Program-made: the position numbers and the translations under genes
The notes under the pieces: model-generated
Told to the model about the DNA's origin: nothing
The model's database searches: none
Seen by the model: the letters and a program-made list of their open reading frames with translations, nothing else
Assembly: GCA_947085765.1 (NCBI GenBank)
Contig: CAMTXZ010000004.1
Span: forward strand, 1-64,000
DNA from: JAKFXL01 sp947085765
GTDB lineage: Bacteria > Pseudomonadota > Gammaproteobacteria > Tenderiales > Tenderiaceae
DNA: 64,000 nt
Reading direction: 5' to 3'
Part shown: positions 1 to 8,187 of the stretch, piece after piece
Position numbering within the stretch: position 1 is the stretch's first letter
How the letters are laid out: every line of letters starts with the position of its first letter

Positions 1-1
1 G

Positions 2-325
2 CTCGGTCTGTTGGGGGCCATGGCGGCAACCCGTGACGGCAACCACATCAAGATCGACCTGCTCTCGAAACTGCTGCCGGCTACAGCGACACGTTTTCTT
101 ACCCCCTTCACCAACTTTGTCAGCGCCACCATCTGCGCCATTGTCTGTTATCACGCGGCACGTTTTGTCATCATGGAACACGCAGACGGCGCCATTGCCT
201 TTGCCGCCGTACCCGCGTGGCTCTGTGAAATCATCATCCCGATCGGCTTTGGTTTAATGGCATTGCGATTCCTAACAGACGCTTTCACTCAGCTGTTCAC
301 TTCGCCACCGCGGAGTATCGAGTGA
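2..325 (+). CDS. dctQ: TRAP transporter small permease (DctQ family), 5'-truncated
   Basis: This is the small membrane subunit of a tripartite ATP-independent periplasmic (TRAP) transporter, which uses an ion gradient to import an organic acid or similar solute delivered by a periplasmic binding protein. The reading frame is open to the left edge, so the N-terminus lies outside the window. The visible part contains the DctQ-type G-x-x-R-x-G-x-H-I-K-I-D motif near its start and two hydrophobic helices. Its stop overlaps the GTG start of dctM by four bases (GTGA), which implies translational coupling. The solute-binding subunit DctP is not in the window and would be expected upstream. The substrate cannot be told from the permease. 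Confidence 0.85.
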   Translation, partial: LGLLGAMAATRDGNHIKIDLLSKLLPATATRFLTPFTNFVSATICAIVCYHAARFVIMEHADGAIAFAAVPAWLCEIIIPIGFGLMALRFLTDAFTQLFTSPPRSIE

Positions 326-1599
326 TCATTGCGCTGGTTTTGATCTTGCTGGCACTGATCGGCACACCACTTTTTGTCGTTATCGCCGCCTCGGCATTGG
401 CTGGTTTTTATAGCGCCGACATCGACCTTTCAGTGGTGGCTATCGAGTTCTACCGCCTGGCCGAGATGCCAATCCTGCTCGCCATCCCGCTCTTTACCTT
501 CGCCGGTTATCTGCTGAGCGAAAGTAAAGCCCCACATCGCCTGGTGCGCCTCACCCAGGCACTACTCGGCTGGATGCCCGGTGGCCTGGCCATTGTTGCG
601 ATCAGCGCCTGCGCCCTCTTCACCGCATTCACGGGTGCATCCGGCGTAACAATCGTGGCGCTCGGTGCGCTGCTCTATCCGGCACTCAAAGAGGCCGGTT
701 ATCGCGACAACTTCAATCTCGGCCTGATCACCAGCGCTGGCAGCCTCGGCGTGCTCTTCGCCCCGTCACTGCCGCTGATCCTCTATGGCATCGTCTCGCA
801 ACAGATGGGAATTGGTGAACCTTTCAGCATCGACGATCTGTTTCTGGCAGGGGTGCTGCCGGGACTACTAATGATTCTACTGCTCAGTAGCTGGAGTTTC
901 TGGCAAGGGCGGCGCCTGCCCACCACCCCCTTTGCATGGGCGGAGCTACGCAGCGCCGTGATCGAATCAAAATGGGAACTGCCGCTGCCTTTCATTGTGC
1001 TGGGCGGAATCTATAGCGGCTACTTTGCCGTCTCAGAAGCGGCGGCGGTAACAGCCATTTACGTATTGATTGTGGAGGTGGTGATCATGCGCGAGATCAG
1101 CCTCAAGGCACTGCCTGGGGTGATGCGCGAATCGATGGTACTGGTGGGTGCGATCCTGGTGATCCTTGGTCTTTCGCTCGCCTCCACCAACTACCTGATC
1201 GATGCCCAGGTGCCCACCAAGATCTTCGATACTATTCGCGAATACATCAAAAACCCGCTCACCTTTCTGTTGGCACTAAACGTATTTCTGCTGATCCTCG
1301 GCACCATGCTCGACATCTTCTCCGCCATTGTCATCATGACGCCTATCCTGCTACCGGTGGCTCTCGGTTACAACATTCACCCGATCCATCTTGGCATCAT
1401 CTTTCTCGCCAACATGCAGATCGGCTACTTCACCCCACCCGTGGGGATGAATCTTTTTATTGCCAGTTATCGGTTCAAAAAACCAGTAGCGCAACTCTAT
1501 GCCGCCACACTGCCTTTCTTCTTCATTTTGCTCATTGCGCTGCTGATCATCACCTACTGGCCCGCGCTGTCATTGGTATTAGTACAAGCCAAGCAGTAG
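322..1599 (+). CDS. dctM: TRAP transporter large permease (DctM family)
   Basis: This is the large transport subunit of the TRAP system, forming the translocation path in the inner membrane with DctQ. At 425 residues it has the usual DctM length and about a dozen hydrophobic helices. Family landmarks are visible: the G-A-S-G-V-T segment near residue 110, L-F-A-P-S-L-P-L-I-L-Y-G near residue 150 and T-P-P-V-G-M-N-L-F near residue 370. The start is a GTG inside the dctQ stop. It is the last gene of the operon and is convergent with the signalling operon that ends at 1646; no obvious terminator hairpin lies between them. Confidence 0.93.
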   Translation: MIIALVLILLALIGTPLFVVIAASALAGFYSADIDLSVVAIEFYRLAEMPILLAIPLFTFAGYLLSESKAPHRLVRLTQALLGWMPGGLAIVAISACALFTAFTGASGVTIVALGALLYPALKEAGYRDNFNLGLITSAGSLGVLFAPSLPLILYGIVSQQMGIGEPFSIDDLFLAGVLPGLLMILLLSSWSFWQGRRLPTTPFAWAELRSAVIESKWELPLPFIVLGGIYSGYFAVSEAAAVTAIYVLIVEVVIMREISLKALPGVMRESMVLVGAILVILGLSLASTNYLIDAQVPTKIFDTIREYIKNPLTFLLALNVFLLILGTMLDIFSAIVIMTPILLPVALGYNIHPIHLGIIFLANMQIGYFTPPVGMNLFIASYRFKKPVAQLYAATLPFFFILLIALLIITYWPALSLVLVQAKQ

Positions 1600-1645
1600 C
1601 CCATTAAAACGGGATAGTGGCCACCATAATTTTTCTTCTACACAT

Positions 1646-2032
1646 TTAAAGTGTGCCCGGCGCCATCCTCAGCAACTGTTTAACCTTTCCAATAAACTCA
1701 TCAGTATCAAAAGGCTTGCCGATATGGCTAGTGATATCATCATTGGAAAGTTCACTAAAACCAGCCACATCGATGCGTGCCGTCAACATCAAAAATGGCA
1801 ATCGTTGCGTCTGTAGAGTCGTGCGGACAAAGGAGAGCAGCTCCAGACCTGTGATACAAGGCATGTTCCAGTCGGAGATCATCAGTGCATAACTATCATC
1901 ACACAGACACTGCATCGCCTGCTGGCCATCACTTACCGTGGTAATGACAACGTCACTGATTGCCCGGCGCAAGAGAACGGTTAAAGCCAGCGCAATGTTG
2001 GCATCATCCTCTGCTATCAATATCTTCAGCAT
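1646..2032 (-). CDS. single-domain response regulator (CheY-like receiver)
   Basis: This 128-residue protein is a stand-alone phospho-receiver with no output domain. It has the acidic pair E8/D9-D10, phospho-acceptor Asp54 in S-D-W-N-M-P, Thr84 and Lys106 in G-K-P-F. It is the last gene of the six-gene signalling operon, 20 bases after the preceding receiver. With no DNA-binding or enzymatic domain it probably acts as a phosphate relay or protein-interaction switch for the PAS kinase upstream. The kinase partner is inferred from position only. Confidence 0.9.
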   Translation of the reverse strand: MLKILIAEDDANIALALTVLLRRAISDVVITTVSDGQQAMQCLCDDSYALMISDWNMPCITGLELLSFVRTTLQTQRLPFLMLTARIDVAGFSELSNDDITSHIGKPFDTDEFIGKVKQLLRMAPGTL

Positions 2033-2052
2033 TTTTCCACCTCAACATCTCA

Positions 2053-2439
2053 TCAAGACAACAGCTCGCTCAACGTCTCCATCAAAATACGCGGACTGAA
2101 CGGTTTGACTATAAATCGGTCGGCGCCGACCTCACGCGCCTTCTGTTCATCCACAGCCTGCCCGAAGGCGCTGAGAACAATAATTTTAGTCGCCGTAAAG
2201 GCAGGCTCGGAACGGAGCCGTTCACACACCTCAAATCCAGTCATTCCTGGCATACCAACATCAAGGATTATCAGGTCAGGATTTATAGCATGGGCTTTTT
2301 CATAGGCCTCATTGCCATTGCCCGCCTGTGCGCAGTTAAAGCCCGCTTTTTCCACTACATAACGGATCGACTCGCGGATATGTAGTTCATCTTCACAGAT
2401 CAATACTATCGGTTTACGACTACCATTCAACTGAAGCAT
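2053..2439 (-). CDS. single-domain response regulator (CheY/PleD-like receiver)
   Basis: This is a second 128-residue receiver-only protein. It shows E16/D17, phospho-acceptor Asp60 in I-I-L-D-V-G-M-P, Ser90 and Lys112 in V-K-P-F. Its ATG lies inside the end of the membrane histidine kinase gene (13-base overlap), so the two are probably translated together and this is the likeliest direct phosphorylation target of that kinase. It differs clearly from the receiver downstream, so this is not a recent tandem duplication. No output domain is present. Confidence 0.9.
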   Translation of the reverse strand: MLQLNGSRKPIVLICEDELHIRESIRYVVEKAGFNCAQAGNGNEAYEKAHAINPDLIILDVGMPGMTGFEVCERLRSEPAFTATKIIVLSAFGQAVDEQKAREVGADRFIVKPFSPRILMETLSELLS

Positions 2440-4373
2440 TCCTGTGGTTTAATCAGTGGCAAAACAAAGCTGAAGCAACTCCCTTCACCCAACCTGCTGA
2501 CCACACCTATACGTCCACCATAGTGCTCTACAATCTCCTTGCAGATGGTCAACCCCAAACCACTACCACCAATCTTTCGTGTCTCTGAACTATCAACCTG
2601 ATGAAAGCCCTCAAATATTTTATCTATCTCATCTGGGGGAATACCAATACCCCTATCAGTAACACTGACAGTAATCTCGGCAGCAGTAGTTATCATGGCC
2701 ACAACAACACTACCGCGTTCGGTAAATTTGAGCGCATTAGAGAGAAGATTGGCAATGAGCTGCCTGATGCGGTCGACATCCAGAACAATCAGAGACTCAT
2801 CCCACTCCAGACTCAACTCCAGTAACAGGCCTTTGCCACGATAGAGTGGAGTAAAGAGTTCCACCGATTTTCTCAATACCTCTGCCAGATTGATTGGCCC
2901 CTCCTTCCACACTGTCTTGCCGGCGTCCATCTTCTGCAAATCGAGCAGGTCATTTATCAAACGCCCGAGACGATCACTCTCGTCATTGATGATAGAGAGA
3001 AAACGTCTCTGAGTGTTGATGTCGAGAGTCTCAACATCATCTTTGAGAATCTCGGCAAACGACTTGATAGAGGTAAGTGGCGTGCGTAACTCATGTGATA
3101 CCACCGAGACAAAATCCGATTTTATCCTGTTGAGTTGCAGTAGCTGGCTGTTGGCCGCTTCCAGCTCTGCAGTGCGCTGTTTGACCAGCTCCTCCAGATG
3201 GTCAGACATCTGTTTAAGCGTAGCTGCCTTCTCCTCCAACTCCCGCTCAATCTGTTTCTGTCCGGTAATATCAGTCCTGATGGCAACATATTCGTAAGGT
3301 TTGCCCGACTCATCCATAAAGGGCACAACAGTGGTATTCACCCACAGCGCGCGCCCATCTTTGCAACGGTTCAACATCTCACCATGCCAAACCTTTCCTG
3401 CTGCAATTGTATTCCACAGCTCACGGAAAAACGCCCCTGGATGAAGCCCAGACTTGACGATATTATGTTTTTTCCCCAGCAGCTCTTCGCTACTAAAACC
3501 CGTAGCGTCAATAAACTTCTGATTGGCGTAGGTGATATTACCGTCGACATCGGTAATACTGACAATGGAGTGTTCATCCAAGGCTAACTTCTGGGTATTG
3601 AGCGCCTTTAATACCCGCTTGATAGTCCGCTCCTGCTCGAACAGATGAGTGGCGGCCTCATTCAGTGCCAAACCGCGCTGTTCAATCTCAATTGCACGGC
3701 TGTCAATTGAGATTTGCATGCCACTCTTATTTTTCAACTCCGTAGCAAAGGTGGCCGCCTCACGCAGCAGACGGAGCGGACGACGCATCACCAGCAATAT
3801 CAGCATCATCAACATAAAGGCCATAATGGCGCCATCAAACAGATAGTCGTAGAGATACTGTTGAGCAATAGTCTCCGCTTCAGCCAAGCTGTATGTGAGC
3901 CGTACCCAGCCAACCAGGCTGGCACCGATCACCGGCTCCCATATTGTCAGCAGTCCCAGCGTTTCTATTGACTGCAACATCGGTTTAATCGGTGGCTGCA
4001 ACTCCATTAATTCATAACGTAACTGCGGTTTATCGCCCGTTTTATTAATGACATCTGTAATTATTTTTCCGTCGAGATCAACCACCTGAATCTCTATAAC
4101 ACCAGGAAAGCGTGCCGCTCTGAGCAGCAGCTGCTCCGATGAGGAAAAGTCGAGGGTAACGATATGAGAAATGCTGGTAACAGCGATGTTTTCGGCCAGA
4201 GCCCTGGCCTGAAGAGTGGCGGAGTTGACCACCCGCTCAGCACTCTCTCTTGCTTCATAAAGAGCGGAAATGGGGACTATTAAACACAATAACAGAGTAG
4301 CAAACAGTATCACCTGACGATCAAGACGTCGAGGCAACAACCTTTGCAGCAGTTGTTGCCTCGTCATATCCAC
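2427..4373 (-). CDS. membrane sensor histidine kinase with periplasmic domain and PAS
   Basis: This 648-residue kinase has a first membrane helix at about residues 21-38, a periplasmic domain of about 140 residues, a second helix at about 181-196, a PAS domain at about 255-375, a coiled-coil stretch rich in E/L/K, a HisKA domain with the phospho-accepting His427 in V-V-S-H-E-L-R-T-P-L, and an HATPase domain with N (L-L-S-N-A-L-K-F), G1 (D-R-G-I-G-I-P) and G2 (G-S-G-L-G-L) boxes. All catalytic motifs are intact. It follows the PhnD-like binding protein by 35 bases and overlaps a receiver gene. The periplasmic domain could read the binding protein, as LuxQ reads LuxP; that is inference from gene order. 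Confidence 0.92.
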   Translation of the reverse strand: MDMTRQQLLQRLLPRRLDRQVILFATLLLCLIVPISALYEARESAERVVNSATLQARALAENIAVTSISHIVTLDFSSSEQLLLRAARFPGVIEIQVVDLDGKIITDVINKTGDKPQLRYELMELQPPIKPMLQSIETLGLLTIWEPVIGASLVGWVRLTYSLAEAETIAQQYLYDYLFDGAIMAFMLMMLILLVMRRPLRLLREAATFATELKNKSGMQISIDSRAIEIEQRGLALNEAATHLFEQERTIKRVLKALNTQKLALDEHSIVSITDVDGNITYANQKFIDATGFSSEELLGKKHNIVKSGLHPGAFFRELWNTIAAGKVWHGEMLNRCKDGRALWVNTTVVPFMDESGKPYEYVAIRTDITGQKQIERELEEKAATLKQMSDHLEELVKQRTAELEAANSQLLQLNRIKSDFVSVVSHELRTPLTSIKSFAEILKDDVETLDINTQRRFLSIINDESDRLGRLINDLLDLQKMDAGKTVWKEGPINLAEVLRKSVELFTPLYRGKGLLLELSLEWDESLIVLDVDRIRQLIANLLSNALKFTERGSVVVAMITTAAEITVSVTDRGIGIPPDEIDKIFEGFHQVDSSETRKIGGSGLGLTICKEIVEHYGGRIGVVSRLGEGSCFSFVLPLIKPQECFS

Positions 4374-4408
4374 ACCATCCTGTCAGGCATATTTTTAAAC
4401 AACATCAA

Positions 4409-5266
4409 TTAATTTTTTTCGAAAGGCGCAGTCAGCTTCCTGATAATGTCGTACTCGGCATCGCTCGTGGCCACAAAGCCATCGTACTCACTCTCCAGTG
4501 CATTAATAACGGCACGGTGTTCGGGATTATTAATATCAAGCTTCAGAAAGGCCATGCGCATTTTTTCCAGCAGGGGCTTATCAACTTTTGAACTTGCCGT
4601 AATATTGTATGGGGGCAACGGCGGTGAGGTATAAAGAATACGCAGCCCCTGTCCCTGCCACTTAAGAGCTGTGCCGTCCTTGAGAATCCCCGCATCATAA
4701 AAACCGCGCGCAACCGCACGGGCAATATTATCGTAGTGGCCGATAAACGCCTGTTTACCCATTTTTTCCAACGGCATGCCAGCACCGACTACCACAGCTC
4801 TCTGGAGTAGAGCCGCCGGGTCACCAAATGCAAATGATTTTCCCGCTAATTGATCAACACGCTGGATCGGACTATCCTGACGCACCACAATCATCAGTTG
4901 AAATGAACCCTTGCCCTGGGTGACAGTCTTGACCACAAGCTGACTATTACCCAGTGCATGCGCACGCAGATAGGCCACCGGGGTAAGATAAGCCAGATCG
5001 ACATCACCCTTCACAACCGCGTTAATTGCCTCTTTCATATCTACTGACAAACTCAGCACCACAGGCCGTCCCAGCTCATGGCTCAGATACTCGGTCAATG
5101 GTGTCAGGCGATGGTGCATCACTGCCGGTGTATCCATGGCCACAGAACCGAAACGAATTTCATTATTTTGTAACGATGCTGCCTGGCTAACAGACAATCC
5201 AAAACAGATCAGCATCAAACCCAGACAAGCAAGAGCACGCAACATTATTATTCTCTTTTTTAACAT
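4409..5266 (-). CDS. PhnD-like periplasmic phosphate/phosphonate-family binding protein
   Basis: This is a secreted substrate-binding protein of the PhnD/PtxB type (periplasmic binding fold, type II). After a signal peptide ending near V-S-Q-A-A it has the typical I-R-F-G-S-V-A start, a D-L-A-Y-L-T-P-V-A-Y segment and a G-K-S-F-A-F-G-D-P segment. The frame stays open to 5302, overlapping the kinase gene upstream. I chose ATG 5266 because it gives a K-K-R n-region; ATG 5245, with a weak AGAGAA ribosome site, is also possible. No ABC permease or ATPase gene is nearby. The gene sits between two histidine kinase genes, so the protein is more likely a ligand sensor than a transport component. The ligand is unknown. 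Confidence 0.87.
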   Translation of the reverse strand: MLKKRIIMLRALACLGLMLICFGLSVSQAASLQNNEIRFGSVAMDTPAVMHHRLTPLTEYLSHELGRPVVLSLSVDMKEAINAVVKGDVDLAYLTPVAYLRAHALGNSQLVVKTVTQGKGSFQLMIVVRQDSPIQRVDQLAGKSFAFGDPAALLQRAVVVGAGMPLEKMGKQAFIGHYDNIARAVARGFYDAGILKDGTALKWQGQGLRILYTSPPLPPYNITASSKVDKPLLEKMRMAFLKLDINNPEHRAVINALESEYDGFVATSDAEYDIIRKLTAPFEKN

Positions 5267-5282
5267 CGCTATTGTGCTAACA

Positions 5283-6011
5283 CTACGTTCCAAGAGCTTC
5301 ATGCAACAGCGGCAGCTCTACATAAAAAACAGCCCCATTACCCACAATACTCTCCGCCCAGATACGCCCCTGATAATGGTCGACAACAGAAAGAACAAAG
5401 GCCAAACCCACCTCTTTACCTAAAGCCATCAATCTCACACGCGGTTGAAACAGTTGCTGCAATCGTTCAACCGAGATGCCTGGACCGCTATCGCTCACCG
5501 TCAAAATGAGCCGTGAGCCATCGCTTTGCAGTTTCAGTTCAATGCTACCGCTCTCCGTAAAACGTAAGGCATTCATTAGCAGCACTGAGAGCAGTCGCGA
5601 AAATCTATCGGCATCAATGGAAATCACCAAGCTATCGATGTCGATGGTGCAGCTGAAATCGATACCCTTGGCGGCGCACCACCGCTGCACTGGCTTCACA
5701 GACACTACAACTAGGCTGACAACATCGATCTCTTGATCGTGCCACTCCGCCATGTTACTGATAATATTTTGATGGTCGATAATATTGGCAATCATGCGGC
5801 TCATGCGATCCGCTTCTGAACTGATAATAGCCAGATACCTGGCACGGCTCTCTGCATCGGCCTCACCTGTCTGACTCAGCAGAATATCGGCATACAACTT
5901 CACCGCCGTCAGCGGTGTTTTAAGATCATGAGCAATAGTAGCGAGAGTTTTTCTCAACTGCTCCAATACAACCGGATCCGACGTCTGCTGCTGAGAGGGT
6001 TCGTGGTGCAT
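5283..6011 (-). CDS. soluble sensor histidine kinase
   Basis: This 242-residue protein consists almost only of a HisKA domain (His28 in T-I-A-H-D-L-K-T-P-L) and an HATPase domain with N (M-N-A-L-R-F-T), G1 (D-S-G-P-G-I) and a somewhat degenerate G2 (G-K-E-V-G-L-A) box. There is no membrane helix and no input domain, which is unusual for a partner of an OmpR-type regulator. It lies 59 bases downstream of that regulator gene. Its signal would have to come from a partner protein or a cytoplasmic cue. Confidence 0.88.
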   Translation of the reverse strand: MHHEPSQQQTSDPVVLEQLRKTLATIAHDLKTPLTAVKLYADILLSQTGEADAESRARYLAIISSEADRMSRMIANIIDHQNIISNMAEWHDQEIDVVSLVVVSVKPVQRWCAAKGIDFSCTIDIDSLVISIDADRFSRLLSVLLMNALRFTESGSIELKLQSDGSRLILTVSDSGPGISVERLQQLFQPRVRLMALGKEVGLAFVLSVVDHYQGRIWAESIVGNGAVFYVELPLLHEALGT

Positions 6012-6070
6012 CTACCGGGCATTCCTATCTTCAGAGGTCGACTCATAACCATCCGCTTTGGCAAAACCAC

Positions 6071-6733
6071 TCATGGTATTTTAGGAACCATATATCCAGC
6101 ACCACGCACCGTCACAATAAGTTCCTTACCAAACTTTTTACGTAAGTGGTGAATGTGAACTTCGGTTGTATTACTTTCAACCGTCAAACGCCAACCGTAA
6201 AGCCGCTCTTCAATCTTCTCGCGCGACAAAAGCCGACCGGTGTTATCGAGCAAGAAGTGGAGCAAAACAAACTCTTTAGTAGGAAGAACAACTGTCTCAC
6301 CTTCGAAGGTAACAACTCTGGTAGCGGGGTCGAGTATCAGCTCACCATATTTGACCAGCGGTGAAGCGCGGTCAGCCTTACGGCGTAACAGGGCCCGAAT
6401 CCGGGCGTAGAGTTCATTAACATCAAAAGGTTTGATCAGGTAATCATCCGCGCCATGGTCTAGCCCGGAAATTCTGTCCAGCACCGTATCCCGCGCTGAA
6501 AGGATGAGTACTGGCAGTTTGTTGCCCTCATCTCGCAATTTTTTTAACAAGCTCAACCCATCCAGTTTTGGCAAACCAATATCCAATACCATCAGATCGA
6601 ATGATTCTGAAAGCAGCGCCTGCAAGGCACCGCCACCATCCATCATCCAATCCACTGTAAAGCCGTTGCTTTCAAGCCCAGACCGGATACCACTCCCCAA
6701 CACAGGATCATCTTCCACTAGCAAGATTCGCAT
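6071..6733 (-). CDS. OmpR-family DNA-binding response regulator (QseB/PmrA-like)
   Basis: This is a 220-residue transcription regulator: receiver domain with E7/D8-D9, phospho-acceptor Asp51 in V-L-D-I-G-L-P and Lys in I-K-P-F, followed by a winged-helix domain with the recognition-helix region H-I-H-H-L-R-K-K-F and a terminal V-R-G-A-G-Y-M-V hairpin. It is the first gene of the minus-strand signalling operon. The ATG is preceded by AAGAGAG. It probably regulates this operon and unknown targets. The closest familiar families are QseB, PmrA and TctD. Confidence 0.92.
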   Translation of the reverse strand: MRILLVEDDPVLGSGIRSGLESNGFTVDWMMDGGGALQALLSESFDLMVLDIGLPKLDGLSLLKKLRDEGNKLPVLILSARDTVLDRISGLDHGADDYLIKPFDVNELYARIRALLRRKADRASPLVKYGELILDPATRVVTFEGETVVLPTKEFVLLHFLLDNTGRLLSREKIEERLYGWRLTVESNTTEVHIHHLRKKFGKELIVTVRGAGYMVPKIP

Positions 6734-7221
6734 ATCACTCTCTTATTATATAGTCATCAAAACAGTCAACATTATTCCACAACGTATTACATACACTATG
6801 GAACCCACCACCATACATTCCACCCTCTGTACTGCATGGCATTTACAATGCTGCAAACCCCGATATTTTCACAAAATTCTATTGGACTCCATAACAACAT
6901 CATACACACCACCACATTGCCGGTCCCCCTTATGAGCAGGCTCTTTAATTTCATTAAGAAGGGTAACGTTTTTCATGCCACTGGAAACTTTCATACCCAC
7001 AAATAAAAACATGCACCCTCAACAAATCAAGACATTGTCAATAGATAATTTTTTAATGAACCATGCGCAGATAAATGCAAAAAATCAATCTACCCCCTTC
7101 CGCCCCCTCTTTGCGAGCTTAATAATCGCTTAATGATATTATGGTACTTTATCGAGAATTAAACGCGAACAGTGGAAGTAATCCTAACTGGCTCAGTAGC
7201 GATAGTGAATGGAGAGATATA
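6734..7221 (+). other. intergenic region between divergent genes, AT-rich
   Basis: This 488-base stretch separates the minus-strand signalling operon from the plus-strand Gly/Met-rich gene and must hold both promoters. On the minus strand a TATAAT-like box (6745-6750) and a TTGACT-like box (6764-6769) lie close to the regulator start, but their 13-base spacing is short. On the plus side the last 100 bases are AT-rich, with several TAAT elements but no convincing sigma70 pair. Short in-frame ORFs here have no ribosome sites and I do not call them. I found no RNA gene. Confidence 0.5.
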
Positions 7222-8160
7222 GTGCGTGATAACACCGTACCAAAATCAATCATTACACTGCTTCTGGCCGCCCTGTTTCCCACCAGCCCAGCGCGCGGCG
7301 AGTTTGCACTCAACTTCCTGCCCAATACTAACGTAGTAAACAGCATAGCCAACCAAAGTTGCAACGCCGGAACCGGTGGCGGCATGATGGGCGGTGGCGG
7401 CATGGGGGGTGGCGGCATGGGGGGGGCGGGTTGTGGCAGCGGCTACTTCCTGCAACAGGTTGTTAATGACAACGGAGTCCAGTTTTATCATGTGATTATC
7501 GGCACCCCAGCAGACGGTTTTGCGCTCGAATATTACATGCGTACCAGTGCTGGCAATTGGTTCACTGGTGGTGGCATGGGGGGGGGCGGTAATGCACCAT
7601 TCTCTTCCAGTTATGGTGATATTAGCAATAATTTTCAATTTCGAAGATTTAACGAAAATGCACCGCTATCAAATGATCCAAAAGCTGGAAATGGCAGCGG
7701 CAATCCGAGCCGAGTCTATATGCGTCAGATCAACAATGACGCCAACATAACTCAGGAGTTTGTAAAGGCCACTGAGACCAATAAACCACGCATAAGCCAA
7801 AACGTGAATGGCGGCACAGCCATGAGTTCCACTTTTAATCTAGACATGAGTAACGGTAATTACACCGCATTTAGCAGCCCAGTCAGTTACACAAATACCA
7901 CCAATGTGACTGGCGTTGGTAGTTTCAATGCTGCCACTGCACCCACCGCCACTATTAATGCAGGCCGCTTCAGGTATACGCCAGGTGCCAGTTTTAGTGG
8001 CAGTTTTGGTACCTACAATTACGCAGGCGGCAATTTTAACGTCTACGGTGTCAACTGGCTCTCTTATTGCGCCTCCAGCCAAAACCCAGATCACCAATGC
8101 GTCTTTAACACCGGTGGTGGCATGATGGGCGGAGGCGGAGGCATGATGGGCGGCATGTAA
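7222..8160 (+). CDS. exported Gly/Met-rich protein of unknown function
   Basis: I do not recognise this family. I place the start at GTG 7222, which has GGAGAG six bases upstream and gives a good signal peptide (short charged start, I-I-T-L-L-L-A-A-L-F, small residues to about residue 26). The frame is open to 7141 without a better start. The mature protein of about 285 residues carries three Gly/Met clusters: repeats of G-G-G-M after residue 50, a shorter one near residue 120, and a C-terminal G-G-G-M-M series ending in Met. Between them are Ser/Thr/Asn-rich stretches typical of surface beta proteins, and four Cys. The clusters are encoded partly by runs of eight (7419-7426) and nine (7578-7586) G. 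Metal binding by Met clusters is conceivable but unproven. Confidence 0.75.
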   Translation: MRDNTVPKSIITLLLAALFPTSPARGEFALNFLPNTNVVNSIANQSCNAGTGGGMMGGGGMGGGGMGGAGCGSGYFLQQVVNDNGVQFYHVIIGTPADGFALEYYMRTSAGNWFTGGGMGGGGNAPFSSSYGDISNNFQFRRFNENAPLSNDPKAGNGSGNPSRVYMRQINNDANITQEFVKATETNKPRISQNVNGGTAMSSTFNLDMSNGNYTAFSSPVSYTNTTNVTGVGSFNAATAPTATINAGRFRYTPGASFSGSFGTYNYAGGNFNVYGVNWLSYCASSQNPDHQCVFNTGGGMMGGGGGMMGGM

Positions 8161-8187
8161 GCTATGCATTAACGCCCTGACTTCAAA

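Noticed and set aside
7246..8169. His/Ala-rich minus-strand ORFs opposite the Gly/Met-rich gene
   Set aside because: The A-H-H-A-A-T repeats are the reverse reading of the Gly/Met repeats, and the plus-strand frame has a signal peptide and ribosome site.
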